Shown here piece by piece: positions 22,526 through 34,145 of a DNA stretch of 64,000 bases. The position numbers and the translations under genes are program-made. The stretch is from Saxidomus purpurata (taxonomy: Eukaryota > Mollusca > Bivalvia > Venerida > Veneridae): assembly GCA_022818135.1 (NCBI GenBank), contig JAFMSR010000014.1, positions 38,567,252-38,631,251 of the forward strand, given 5' to 3'. The notes beneath the pieces are model-generated. The model did no database searches, was not told where the DNA came from, and saw only the letters and a program-made list of their open reading frames with translations. Position 1 is the first letter of the stretch. Every line of letters starts with the position of its first letter.

Positions 22526-24492
22526 TATACACCCTTTCAATTAATCGATAATCTACCGACCAAGAGTTGCGTCCCTTACCGGCTGTGACGTCATACGATG
22601 ATAAATTGCACAAATGAAACCATCGCTGACACTTACTTCGTAATAGTTCGTAAACATCAATCAGGTTAAACATGTTTTTAAGGCGTAATTGGTAATGATT
22701 TTGTCATTTTATACATCATTTCTACGTAATTATCATAATCATAATATATATAGATATGTTAACTGTGAAAAAAGTGGGCGATTATTTAGAAATATTTTAG
22801 AAAAAACTGGTGTATTTTAGAATAAAGTTTACGGATGCTGTAATTGTTCTGCTTTGAAATAAACAAAAATGAATAACGTGATTTACATGAATTAAAGTAA
22901 TTAATGCATGGTTTAGTGAGAATTATTGTCAAGAAACATTTTTAAAAAAGTATGAGCTATGGGGCAGGAATACTCTATATAGACGGTTCCTGCTAAGGGG
23001 ATAATGTCTGTTTACCGTAAAAAGTTGCCATATGTCTGGACTAATTATGTTACTAAGACCTATTGTTTTAACAATCAATGACATAATTAGAAATATTAAT
23101 TTTTGTAAACACCATCTTTTTTCATTTCCATGCAATTTATTAATATATCTTTTCAACAATGTAAGGTTATGAAATGAAAACTAAAATGAAAGGTACAACA
23201 TAAATGTGCAACATAAATACTTTTAACTTGAAAGTTGCATCATACAGCAAACTGTTTTAGTGTTAAAACGTGAACTATTAGTGATAATAACATTGTCAAT
23301 TTTAATAAGATGCGTGTTACAATTAATTGGTGCCCTACTGCAGTGTACATGTCATAAAACATCAGGTGGCCACGAAATGCTCTTGGGCATAATCATGTAC
23401 AATACACAGAGTGCCATAAAACCCCTATTAAAGGTCCAGTGATCGCATAAACAGCTAACCAATTAGTGACAATTTGGTGACCAGTTATAGATATGTGATT
23501 TCATGTGATTTTTTGGTTGAGTGTGAAACTAGTGTTAACTGAGATGAAATCTATGAAATCTAAGAAGCGCTACGGTCACGCCTTGATATTACTAGATCTG
23601 TCTCATTTTACAAATCGAGAGAAACAGATTATAAGTTTAGTTTAATCATTTTTTATTTTTTGACAAACACATATGTTAATTAATTAATACAATGACATAT
23701 ATACACAACGAAACAAAATGCAGTGTGTCGGGCCACAAGTTCTTTCAACCAAGGTCTTTCAAATAGTATTTTAAAGACCTTGTTTCAACTTAGCAAACGG
23801 CCTTTCCCAGAATGAAAATATGAAACAAATTAATTATAAATATAAAATACATAGTACTTGTTTTCTTAACTAAATATTTTGTGTCCGAGATCCCAACGCC
23901 GTGGATGACTGTTCCCAGTTTGGGAACTCTAAATATTATCAAACAAAAACAGAATATTTAAAGAGGCTGCACAGTTGCCACCTACACGTACGGGTCGCAC
24001 CGATTATAGCCTCTTTGGAGGATGGTGGACCCAATAAGCACGATTACAAACAAACAAACACCTACACGTAGGAAATTTGGTTTGACAATTGGGAACCTTC
24101 AATGATCTGAACAAAAGAGAGAAAAATGTCTTTGCCTTAGAATAGTAAAATAATTGTTTGAATAATGTACATGTATGTAGCAAAATATATCAATTGATGG
24201 TCGAGTGTTAAACTCCAAACTGTGCGGTGCCCTGTTAATTTCCGGTTAAATCGCGCAAATATTTGATTATTCCACTATGATTTCATTTAAGTTATCTCTA
24301 AACAGTATATGTATACAATTTCAAGCTGTAAAAGCTACAAAAATACCTAGATTTAGCGTTCCTTCGATGAAATAATATATGCAGTGGTCAACAATCACGC
24401 TTGCGCCATTATCTCGTTTTAAAGGCGCATCCCCGCATGACGTCATCAAAGGGCAGATAATTCAAATTACCGAATAATTGAAACGGTGTATA
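22526..24492. mobile_element. 1.97-kb TIR element, inverted duplicate at window end
   Basis: The left end TATACACCCTTTCAATTA pairs with the right end (inverse of TATACACCGTTTCAATTA), and the similarity fades after about 25 bases. TATA is present at both edges. No convincing ORF is present (23260-23442 is short and its start is not supported). From 23038 to 24492 it is repeated as the reverse complement at 62546-64000 without any indel. It contains the second mini-insertion at 22965-22992. Confidence 0.6.
22965..22992. mobile_element. 28-bp mini-insertion with imperfect 8-bp target duplication
   Basis: It has the same ends as the mini-insertion at 22468, with two extra bases in the middle. 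The flanks are CTATGGGG and CTAAGGGG (7 of 8 match). Confidence 0.55.
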
Positions 24493-24600
24493 CCGCTAGT
24501 GAAAAGTGCTAGGAGTTATAAACCTTCAAAATAATAACATTTTTAATAAACATATATCAATATGATAATAATTTTGTTTTATTTACAATGATTACAAAGA

Positions 24601-24700
24601 TGGTCCGAAGTGTCAATACATCTGGTCCGAAGTGTCTACAAATATGGTCCGAATGTCTATAAATATGGTCCGAAATGTCCTTGGTCCGAAGTTTCCGTAA
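24601..24700. repeat. right cluster of GACACTTCGGACCA motif (inverted)
   Basis: Five copies of TGGTCCGAA(G/A)TGTC-like units occur at 20-29 base spacing. They are the inverse of the motif at 15567-15715. Confidence 0.6.
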
Positions 24701-25060
24701 TTCTTCAGTGTTTCCCACACATCTAGAGATGAACTGTTTTGAAAGCCAGAGGTAGTCTCGCGTCGTGTGTACTGGTGCTATATTTCACTGATTGATGCGG
24801 TAGCCTTTAATTAATTTGGCGTTGCAGTGTGACACTGTCACACCTCTACGCCTAATTTTAATGTGCTCCATACTAGACATGTGTTGACGGATACCTGATG
24901 TGAGGACGGACAAATCGAAGGGGTGTTCTCAAAATAATCCATTTATATTATGTAAGGCCAATAAACAAAATTAAATGTTTCTGTTATTTGTAACAAAAAT
25001 GTTCTTTTGTAATTGTAAAGATAAACAGCACAATAGATTCATGTATGACGTAAAGTTTGT

Positions 25061-25420
25061 CTAACTGTCACAGTGAGTAGCAAAATTATTCAATGCGATT
25101 CGGAATCTGCACTGCTGGTTCCTAGTGCACGTTAGAATTTTGGCATTTTTTCCGCAGAAAGCGACTGTATATGTCATGGTTTGCTCTAATAATTTTTCTA
25201 CGATTGGACTCTTTCTTCTTCGACGATGTCCACCTACATTATCATCCTGCTCCTCGTCTGATGACTCAGACAACTGGGCCGCTGTCAACCTGACCAACAG
25301 CCCTGGCGCTTGCTTGATTTTCCTGTCGAACAGGACCCAATACAGGCCCTGCAACTGTTGCCACGCCACCACCACGTGCTTGGTTGTGCTAGCGTACCGG
25401 AGCCACTGCATGCCCTGCAC
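25061..25420 (-). CDS. possible ORF inside the inverted-arm element, unrecognised
   Basis: The frame includes a protein-like stretch, LTAAQLSESSDEEQDDNVGG then HRRRRKSPIVEKLLEQ, an acidic Ser-rich segment followed by a basic patch as in nuclear proteins. An acceptor-like cag precedes it, so it may be an exon rather than a complete gene. It ends in the left arm. No family is recognised. Confidence 0.3.
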   Translation of the reverse strand: MQGMQWLRYASTTKHVVVAWQQLQGLYWVLFDRKIKQAPGLLVRLTAAQLSESSDEEQDDNVGGHRRRRKSPIVEKLLEQTMTYTVAFCGKNAKILTCTRNQQCRFRIALNNFATHCDS

Positions 25421-25429
25421 CTGTTACCA

Positions 25430-26085
25430 CGTCAATACGTGATATCACCTATTACAAAATGTTGTATCACCTTTTTAAATGGGTGACATATAGTAATTCA
25501 AATTTTTCACGAACCTGATAAGTAATGTCAAGTAGGTGATGTCACCCTTTTCGAATAGGTGATCTATCGGGCACTTTTTTACTATTTGATGCACATTTGT
25601 GATATGACTTACTCGAATGGGTGATAAAACCCATTCGAAATTTTTTCAAATAGATGATAGCACCATTTTCCTTTGAAAAGATTATATCACTCATTCAAAT
25701 GGGTGATATCACCTATTCAAATAGGTGATATCACATATTCAAGGGAGTACGTAATATCACGATGATTACGAGAATGTGATATCACTATTTTGAATAGATG
25801 ATATCACCAAATCTAATAGGTAAAATTCTGCATTCCCTGTAAAAAGTTGATATTACTTATTTGAATATGTGATATCACCCATTCGATTAGGCGATATCAC
25901 CTATTAAAATAGGTGATGCAAATAGGTTAGATATCACAAAAGTGCATTAGATAGTAAAACAGTGCTCCATAGATATTACTGGAATATGTTATCTCACATA
26001 ATAGCTTTGAATAGGTGCTATCACCAGTAGGTGATACCATGTTGTCACAGAAGTAATAAGTGATATCACGTATTCGAATAGTGGT
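25430..26085. repeat. array of GTGATATCAC palindromes
   Basis: Six exact copies of GTGATATCAC (25439, 25703, 25725, 25776, 25869 and 26060) plus many degenerate ones occur, joined by spacers such as CTATTCAAATAG. Pairs of neighbouring copies make longer palindromes. Unit spacing is irregular, so this is not a simple satellite. Confidence 0.7.
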
Positions 26086-26359
26086 GTCACTTACTGTGAC
26101 AATTAGACAAACTATGCTGCAAAAAGTTGGAACAATTTATTTTGCGTTACGTCACACGTGCACATGAATCTCTTGTTTTGTATTTATACAATTACAGAAT
26201 TTCAACTGTTTGTAATAAATAACAGAAACAATTAATTTTGTGTATTGGCCTTACATAATATGAATGGATCATTTTGAAAACACCCCTTCGTTTTGCCCGT
26301 TCTCCGATGTCCAACCTCACATCAGGTATCCGCCAACACATGTCTACTAGTCGGAAAGT

Positions 26360-26865
26360 GAAGTTTCAATATTAGGTACAACCGGCGCATAATACACAAG
26401 TTACCTAGTTCAAACAACAAATGTTCCGCTTTTTATGAAAAATCTGACCACTTTATAAAAATCTGAATGTTTAAACCTAAACATGCAAGTTTACACATAC
26501 GGCATGATATGCCGTTTTTTTTATATTTCGCCGATTGATGCCGGCTTTATGTAATAAATCGCATCCACCCATTAATTGTACAACAACAACTCTACATAGA
26601 TCATTGAATGGTTTACGGTACTGCAGTATATTTTAAACCGCTGGTTTTATCGATAATGTCTGGGAATGCATGGTTAAGTTATAATACTTCCAAAAATTAT
26701 ATTATTTATGTTTTGGAGTCTATTTAGTTTGACATCAGTTATAGGGTATGTCCCTTTAAGTACTTTACAGAATTGCCAAAGTCTAGTTACAAATTCTCTT
26801 TCTTTAGGAACGCTCCAGCAGTGACATTCCCATGGTATATGATGGTATTCCCTTCATGGTTATTG
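26360..26865. other. AT-rich spacer, no gene seen
   Basis: The only structure is a short ACGGCAT/ATGCCGT hairpin near 26500-26516. Confidence 0.4.
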
Positions 26866-27530
26866 GGAAGCAGGTCTGGTAATATTGGCATGACCTAGAC
26901 CTTCACAGGATATGTTTCTGGACCCTATGACAAAAACTGGATGTTTCAAAAATGATCTTTTTTCTACAGCTATAGACTGAAACTTGTCTGGATTGGCTTG
27001 CATTTTGTTACATTTACATCAATTAAGAGGTATATTACTTTCATTTTGCAAAACTTGTAATAATGCATCAAAGTTTGGCGAATGAAATGACAAGGTGCTG
27101 TCGTCTGAATAGTTATTATAATGTACCCATGTGTATGAAACAAAAGAAATCAGTATAACATTAATCAGTAACGGACCTAAAATTGAACCTTGAGGAACAC
27201 TTTTAGTTTAACAAGCCCATGAGCTAACTATATTTCCAATTCCGATTGCGGCCAGTTAAGTAAGATTACAAGAGAGCTGAGGCTGCTTCAGACAAGCCAT
27301 GTTATGACAATTTTGCTAGCATAATATCGTAAGGGAGGCAATCAAAGGCCTTTGATAGATCCATGAGGACTGCTAGCAGCTACATACTCACTTCCGCCGA
27401 GGGCCTGCCTCCAATCCTCCAACAATGTTAGTATTACAGTCTGGCAACCATGACCTTTCCTGAAAGCATAAAACATTGTCAAAAATAGTGTCAAAGCAAA
27501 GGTCTGTAATTAGATTTAAATAAAACGTCA
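26866..27530 (-). pseudogene. LINE reverse transcriptase fragment (CR1/Jockey-like), decayed
   Basis: On the minus strand, in order: DLSKAFDCLPYDIMLAKL (27299-27361), a SYLT motif, SVPQGSILGPLL (about 27170-27205), YSDD in the catalytic position (near 27103-27114; YADD is usual), and ANPDKFQ (near 26995-27020). This is the palm order of non-LTR reverse transcriptases of the CR1/Jockey kind. Several frameshifts and stops separate the motifs, and neither the endonuclease nor the 3' end is seen. Confidence 0.8.
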
Positions 27531-28310
27531 TTATTCTTAAAAAGATTGTGCTTGTTTAAATCTGCCTGGAAAATTATTAGAGCAGATGGAGAATTTATAA
27601 AATTAGTAAGTGGTCCAGTAAGTGAAAATTTACCAATAAGTATTTTAACTGATATTTTATCTCCTCACATTAACTTATCAATTATTTAAGATACAAAATG
27701 TATAATGGTTTCTTCGTTTATAGGCACAAAATTAAAACTGTTTTGTGAGAATTTCTATCTTAAATTTTGTTCAAACTGGGATGGTCTTGTGGGTTAAACG
27801 TTGAAATATAATTGATGGGCCCATGATTGATCTCAGCCCGTCAGAATCGCCGTGAGAGACATTAATTCGTGTGCTACACAGTGTACACCTAAATATTTAA
27901 GCTCACATTCCGTGGAAGGGGTCAAGTGAGCTTTTGTGATAAACAATTTATTTCGTAATATGCTGATGTATATACACGTGTGTAAAGCAATATAAAGTTA
28001 TCAGTTTTGGAGTGGACAGGAAATTTTCTTGATAATACACACTTTTCTTTGCTTGTGAAAATTTTACAAGTGACATTTGCTACAATAAACGGATTTTTAT
28101 TTAAGAATTGAATGTGTCTTTTCTGCATTTCATCGAGGTATGAACTGTCAGAAGTTTTACACCTAATTTCAACATAAACACCTAACTTATTATAATTTAT
28201 AATGTTTCTTAAGATTAACCCGTAGTGCAAAAAAATTAGTGATCAGTTACCTGGATTCTATTTTTATATTTGTCGCGCAATAATTTGGTTGTCATAACTC
28301 CGCTACTAAT
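27531..28310. other. spacer, no gene seen
   Basis: The 102-residue minus ORF at 27922-28230 has no supporting features. The segment ends at the start of the plus-strand gene at 28317. Confidence 0.35.
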
Positions 28311-28316
28311 TAGCAT

Positions 28317-28916
28317 ATGCGAATGGCCGCCATTAATCAGCTGCAAGACGGAAGTCAATTATCACATATTCTAGCTGGATTACTACATTTCGACAGGCAT
28401 TTAAACGGTTTTGTTGATTTCAATCGTGAATGGACTTTACATCCGTACTTCTCAAAGAGGTTTTGTTTGGTGACATACCGTGAATCCATAGTACAGTTGT
28501 CGTACACGTGGGTCAATGGGCGATCATCAGTGAGTGTTGAAGTGACGATGAAAAATAAAAGTGGACTTAGAAAATGTTACGCACAGGTACGTTTTTATAA
28601 GTTGAACTACGCTTAAGTTTAAAGCAATTTAATTCATTTTACAGCTTTATACATGTATTTTGATTGTATGTTAATAAGAACACTGGAACATCGAAGTTGA
28701 AATTTTAACAACAACAACCTCCTTTCATTCTTAAATATCAGTCTTCAGTTGTTTATTCTTAAATCAAGAACAATAATAACTGTTTTGAAACCAACACACT
28801 AAAATTAAATATTTTTTGTAACAATTGCCTTTTAGGTCACAGTAGTAACTTTGGTACTAGTCCAGTTTGAAACCTCCAGACATGTTGAAGGTGCAGTTAG
28901 TAAAGCTGCAACTTGA
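28317..28916 (+). CDS. two-exon hotdog/thioesterase-like protein (putative)
   Basis: Exon 1 (28317-28586, 90 codons; a second ATG is at 28323) ends at a good donor (GCACAG|gtacgt) in phase 0. Exon 2 (28836-28916) follows a pyrimidine-rich acceptor (attgccttttag|GTC) and adds VTVVTLVLVQFETSRHVEGA then VSKAAT and a stop, giving about 116 residues. HLNGFVDFNREW, then VNGRSSVSVEVTM, then a strongly beta-like strand and a QFETSRHVE turn recall the DFN/H-N helix and GRS strands of 4HBT-type hotdog thioesterases; this is resemblance only. No signal peptide or membrane segment is seen. It converges on the recombinase gene, whose stop lies 106 bases away. A different frame across exon 2 stays open from 28882 to 29025. 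Confidence 0.45.
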
Positions 28917-31204
28917 TGGGTTGAACATTGACATTGTCATAGTTCCGGCTGTACAAACAGAAGTAGATGTAGAGGACAATGGTGCAACAATTTTTGTAGG
29001 TGATACAGCAACAGATGCTTTTTAAGTAGACACAACAGGTGCTTGTGGAGATGGCACAGCAACTGGTGCTAGTGGAGATGGCACACCAACTGGTGCTTGT
29101 GGAGTGGGTTTTAGAAGCTGTAAATTGCATTCCTGATCACCACAACTCTTGCCTTGGGTAATGCTTGTCAAGGTGTTTGACAGTTTATACTTTGTTTGAT
29201 CTTTTACACTTCTGTTGTATGATCTCACTGAAGCCTCATTTCTATGACCTGTCATGAACATAATGTGTCGAAGTTCAAATCCGGCATCATCTAAACCTTG
29301 TGTGGCAGTGGCTCGAAGACAGTGTGCAGTGTACCTGAAATTTATTTAATGTTACCAGAGAAAATTCCATCATAGAACCGGATGTTTAATCGCTTCTTAA
29401 CTTTCAATCTAAGATTTTTCTTTTTTTGTAAGCTATGTGGTTTATCGAAATATAACTGGCAATTATATCCTGATAATTGCTGTGCTTTGTGATGATTTCC
29501 GCAATTTTAATCATTTTATTGAAACAAACTCAACAAAAGTAGAGTTATAGATATAAAATAAGTAGAAAGATTGTTGTAATCAATGTAATATCACAATAAT
29601 TTCACTCATGAATACAAAAAGTAGTTATTTTCACTCGTGGCTACACTACTTGTGACAATATTACTTTTGGTGCCCACTCGGTGAAATTATAACGTGATTT
29701 TACATCAAAACCAACAATTATTCAATATTTATTTGATGTTTTCCAGTAAATTATAGAGTTTTCTCAGTGAAATAATTTTAAGTGATAATCTACATTTTTG
29801 AAACAGTGGATTACCATTTTTATTTTCACTGTTCTTGCAATCTTTAACCCGGATTTACGTAAAAAAGTATACGGAGCGTAATTAATGCCGGAAACCATGC
29901 GACGATGACTTTGTTAAAATAACGTCATTTGTGCTATGTTTTCTGATTACCTCTCCCGCGATTTCGATATTTTATAGAAACAAATTCAATAAAAGTGGAG
30001 TTTTAACCCTAAAATAAACAGAAATATTGTTTGTATCTGTGTTATATCATGTTAATTTCACTCGTGAACACCAAACGTTGTTATTTTTACTCATGGCTGT
30101 GCCACTGTGAAAACACAATTTTGATGCCCATTCGATGAAATTATAACGTGAATTATTCTCTATTTTGTAAAAAATTACACATACTAAAGATCATTTAAGC
30201 AATTATTGCAAAATTTATTTATAAACTACTATTTTCATCAGGTTCATAACTTGCTACATCGGTTTTATTTATGTACTGTTTTATTTTTACAGTTTTGTTA
30301 ACAGTTAAAATGAAGAGAGCTGCTGGAAGATTTTGACTGTTCTAAAATCTGAGGTAAGTATTTGTTTCATTATTTAGCTTCTAGAATGGTTAGTATTTAC
30401 TTAATTTTTGTATTTATGTTAAATATTCATCATAAACATTATTTAATTTAAGCAGTTTTAAATTATTTTGTTTCATTTACCTTTCCTGAAGCCCTACATT
30501 TCTACAAATGTCAGACATGAAGCTTGAAAACTGCCTTTGGCCAAGAGGTTTGGTGGTGTACCACATGCCTGTGTTGTCTGGGTTTTCTAGTGCTAATTTG
30601 TTTACCTGAAACAGATATTTAAAGTTGTGACATAGTCGCAAAACCAAACGGCATTTTAATTATTGCATTTAAACACATATTGCGTGAGAATAAGTAAGTT
30701 CAAAATTGTCGTTTTTTCAAGACATGTTTATGGATTTGAAAGTTTTTAATTTTTTAAAAGTATGTATTTTATCATTTCAGCAGTGACCATCTTACCTGAC
30801 AGAAGAGTTTCTCAGCGGTTGGGTCACACTTGGAGAGATACAATTTCAGTGCTTGCACAGGACAGTTTTGCTGCTCGTCAGGACCAAGAGCATACATTCT
30901 TTTTGTGTTTTCTACACCACTCTGATTTTGTTTCTCCTGGAGTTCATGAGATAATGTTGCAAACTCCACACCATTTGCATCTGTACAAATGTTCAAACTT
31001 TTAGTATTAAGCTGTGGATGGAATTCAAGCCCTCTGCTGACATATTGGATACTGAGAATGTACCAAATTCTATATCGTAGTGTAATTGGATTGTTACACG
31101 TTGTTAGATACTTATGAATCTTGGTCATGTGGTGTGGAGGAATGATAGCTTTGTGCTGTACAGGCAAGTTTAATCCATTTTTAAGCAGGTTTTTCAAAAA
31201 ACCT

Positions 31205-32335
31205 ACTTATTAGAATGGCGATGTCGTATGTCGGGCGGGCGGGCGTCAAACATTGGTTTCCGTTGGATAACTTTAGTTAGGAGTGACCAATTGCAATGAA
31301 ACTTTGTGTGTAGGTAGACGCCGCTTGGGATTGCATTTGGGGTCACTAGGATCAAGGTCAAGGTCACTGTTACTAAAAATAGAAAAACGGTTTCCGCTCA
31401 ATAACTCGAGCTAGGAGTGACCAATTACAATGAAACTTGGTGTGTAGGTAGCTTGTGTGGAGACGCCGCTCAAGATTGCATTTGGGGGCACTAGGGTCAA
31501 GGTCAAGGTCACAGCTACTAAAAATAGAAAAATGGTTTCCGCTCAATAAATCAAGTTAGGAGTGACCAATTACAATGAAACTTGGTCTGTAGGTAGCTTG
31601 CGTGGAGACGCCGCTTGGGATTGCATTTGGGGTCACTAGGGTCAAGGTCAAGGTCACTGTAACTAAAAATAGAAAAATAGTTTCCGCTCAATAACTCAAG
31701 TTAGGAGTGACTAATTGCAATCAAACTCAGTGTGTAGGTAGCTTGTGTAGAGAGGAAGCTTAGGATTGCATTAGGGGTCACTTGGTTCAAGGTCAAGGGC
31801 ACTGTTACTAAAAATAGAAAAATAGTTTCCACTCAATAACTTGAGTTACGAGTGACCAATTACAATGAAACTTGGTGTGTAGGTAGCTTGTGTGGAGACG
31901 CCGCTCAAGATTGCATTTGGGGGCACTAGGGTCAAGGTCAAGGTCACAGCTACTAAAAATAGAAAAATGGTTTCCGCTCAATAAATCAAGTTAGGAGTGA
32001 CCAATTACAATGAAACTTGGTCTGTAGGTAGCTTGCGTGGAGACGCCGCTTGGGATTGCATTTGGGGTCACTAGGGTCAAGGTCAAGGTCACTGTAACTA
32101 AAAATAGAAAAATAGTTTCCGCTCAATAACTCAAGTTAGGAGTGACTAATTGCAATCAAACTCAGTGTGTAGGTAGCTTGTGTAGAGAGGAAGCTTAGGA
32201 TTGCATTAGGGGTCACTTGGTTCAAGGTCAAGGGCACTGTTACTAAAAATAGAAAAATAGTTTCCACTCAATAACTTGAGTTACGAGTGACCAATTGTAA
32301 TGAAACTTGGTGTGTAGGTAGCTTGCGTGGAGAGG
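31205..32335. repeat. tandem array, about 145-bp unit, with an exact 435-bp higher-order duplication
   Basis: Each unit has TTTCCGCTCAATAA, GGAGTGACCAATT(A/G)CAATGA, GTGTAGGTAGCTTG and GGGTCAAGGTCAAGGTCAC. A block of three units (31441-31875) is followed by a second copy (31876-32310) with hardly any change, which indicates a recent unequal exchange. The array lies in the second intron of the recombinase. Confidence 0.9.
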
Positions 32336-33310
32336 AAGATTTGGTTCACTATGGTCAAGGTCACTAGGGTCAAGGTCAAGGTCACTGTTACTAAAAATAG
32401 ATTTTTATTTATTTTTAGTTTTTAGATTGTTTTAAGCAAAAAAAAATTATTTTGGGTCAAGGTCACTTGACTCAAGGTCAAGGTCACTGTTTACTAAATA
32501 TAGATTTTATTTAATTTAAGTTTTTTGATTGTTTTAAAAAACAATTTTTTTTTCGGGGTCAAGGTCACTAGGGTCAAGGTCAAGGTCAGTGTAACTAAAA
32601 ATAGATTTTTATTTATTTTTAGTTTTTAGATTGTTTTAAGCCAAAAAATTTTTTTATGGGTCAAGGTCACTTGGCTCAAGGTGAAGGTCACTATTACTAA
32701 AAATAGATTTTTATTTATTTTTAGTTTTTAGATTGTTTTAACCAAAAAAAAATTTTTTCCGGATCAAGGTCACTAGGGTCAAGGTCAATGTCACTGTTAC
32801 TAAAAATAGATTTTTATTTATTTTTAGTTTTTAAATTGTTTTAAGCAAAAAAACTTTTTTTAGGGTCAAGGTCACTTGGCTCAAGGTCAAGGTCACTGTT
32901 ACTAAAATAGATTTTTATTTATTTTTAGTATTTTGATTGTTTTAAGCAAAAAAATGTTTTTTCGGGGTCAAGGATTACTAGGGTCAAGGTCAAGGTCACT
33001 GTTACTAAAAATAGATTTTTATTTATTTTTAGTTTTTAGATTGTTTTAAGCAAAAAAAAATAATATTGGGGTCAAGGTGACTTGGATCAAGGTCAAGGGC
33101 ACTGTTACTAAAAATAGATGTTTATTTATTTTTAGTTTTTTGATTGTTTTAAGCAAAAAAAAATTTGGGGGTCAAGGTCACTAGGGTCAAGGTCACTGTT
33201 ACTAAAAATGTAAAAAAAAATTAGTTTTTAAATTGTAGCGAGAAAAAATTTGGGCCCAAGGTCACAAGGGTCAAGGTCAAGGGCACTGTTACTAAGATAG
33301 GGAGGAGTCA
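32336..33310. repeat. tandem array, about 100-bp unit, TCAAGGTCA plus TTTTATTTATTTTTAG
   Basis: Around nine units alternate GGGTCAAGGTCACTAGGG with ACTAAAAATAG, TTTTATTTATTTTTAGTTTT and a poly-A run. It continues directly from the array at 31205 and shares only the TCAAGGTCA part. Confidence 0.9.
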
Positions 33311-33929
33311 AGATGACTGTTTTTTTTTAATTCTACAATTTCTACAGGCGCTGTTTAAACCTGCTTTGGCGGCATTGCCGCGTCTTCTTGTTGAGGTTTG
33401 TTTTGATTTTTGCATCCAGCATGTCATTGGCTTCTTGAAAGTCAGGATCTCGAACAATGTCTATTTTCAAATTATTGTCTCTTAAATACCTATTAATGGC
33501 AGCCCTTGCATTTTTGAGAGTATTTCTGTGGTATTCCTTAGACACTTCAGCCTCAAACTTTCTCTTGCGGGTGTCTGTAACCTTTGGAGCTGCCTCTGCA
33601 TAAAATTTCTTAAGATGAGCATTCAGTTCTTTCTTTGAAATGCTGTCCAAAGCAACCTTTTCACCAAGTCGTTCAATTCACCATTCTGTAAACACAAAAA
33701 ATCATTTGAAAATAGACATTTGATGTTAATTGATCCATACTTGTAATGAAATGGTTTAACCTTGCCTGTTTGGTGCATGCATTAAATTTAGGAACTAAGA
33801 TTTTGCTTTACAGCACAAGACTGTTTAGTCTATTGATTTTTTTAACAAAACTTATAAATACTGTTCTAACTGGTACCGATGTAACACCGTTTCTAATTGG
33901 TTGCAGCGTTTAAATTTGTGACTATTAAA

Positions 33930-34145
33930 TAAGGTATATATAGTCGCAAAATTCTAACAGCATTTTAATTATCGCATTTACACATATTTTGCGTTAACTA
34001 TTAAGTGGTTTTGATATTTGCGACTGTATATACGGTTTTAATGGTCGCAAACAGTTTTGACAGCTCAGGCTAATCCCGTCGGCATTAAAAATATTTGCCA
34101 GCATTAACAACCGTATATACAGTCATAAATATCAAAATTACAAAA
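33930..34145. repeat. interspersed repeat in intron 1 of the recombinase
   Basis: ATAGTCGCAAAA...GCATTTTAATTAT(C/T)GCATTTA occurs here and again at 30630-30680. Around 34010-34140 a stretch with CGACTGTATATACGG is partly inverted as CCGTATATACAGTC. Confidence 0.45.

Larger units (their letters stand above)
24871..26350. mobile_element. 1.48-kb element with long inverted arms
   Basis: The left arm (24871-25078) runs from TACTAGACATGTGTTG through GATACCTGATGTGAGG to GTTTGTCTAACTGTCACAGT. The right arm (26086-26350) is its diverged inverse. Between them lie a possible minus-strand ORF and an array of the palindrome GTGATATCAC. No target duplication was identified, and the superfamily is unknown. 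Confidence 0.6.

Noticed and set aside
23260..23442. 60-residue ORF found twice (also 63596-63778)
   Set aside because: The repetition comes from the inverted duplication of the DNA and is not evidence of selection; it also needs a non-ATG start.
25125..25442. 105-residue plus-strand ORF
   Set aside because: It is antisense to the acidic/basic minus-strand frame at 25061-25420, which looks more like protein.
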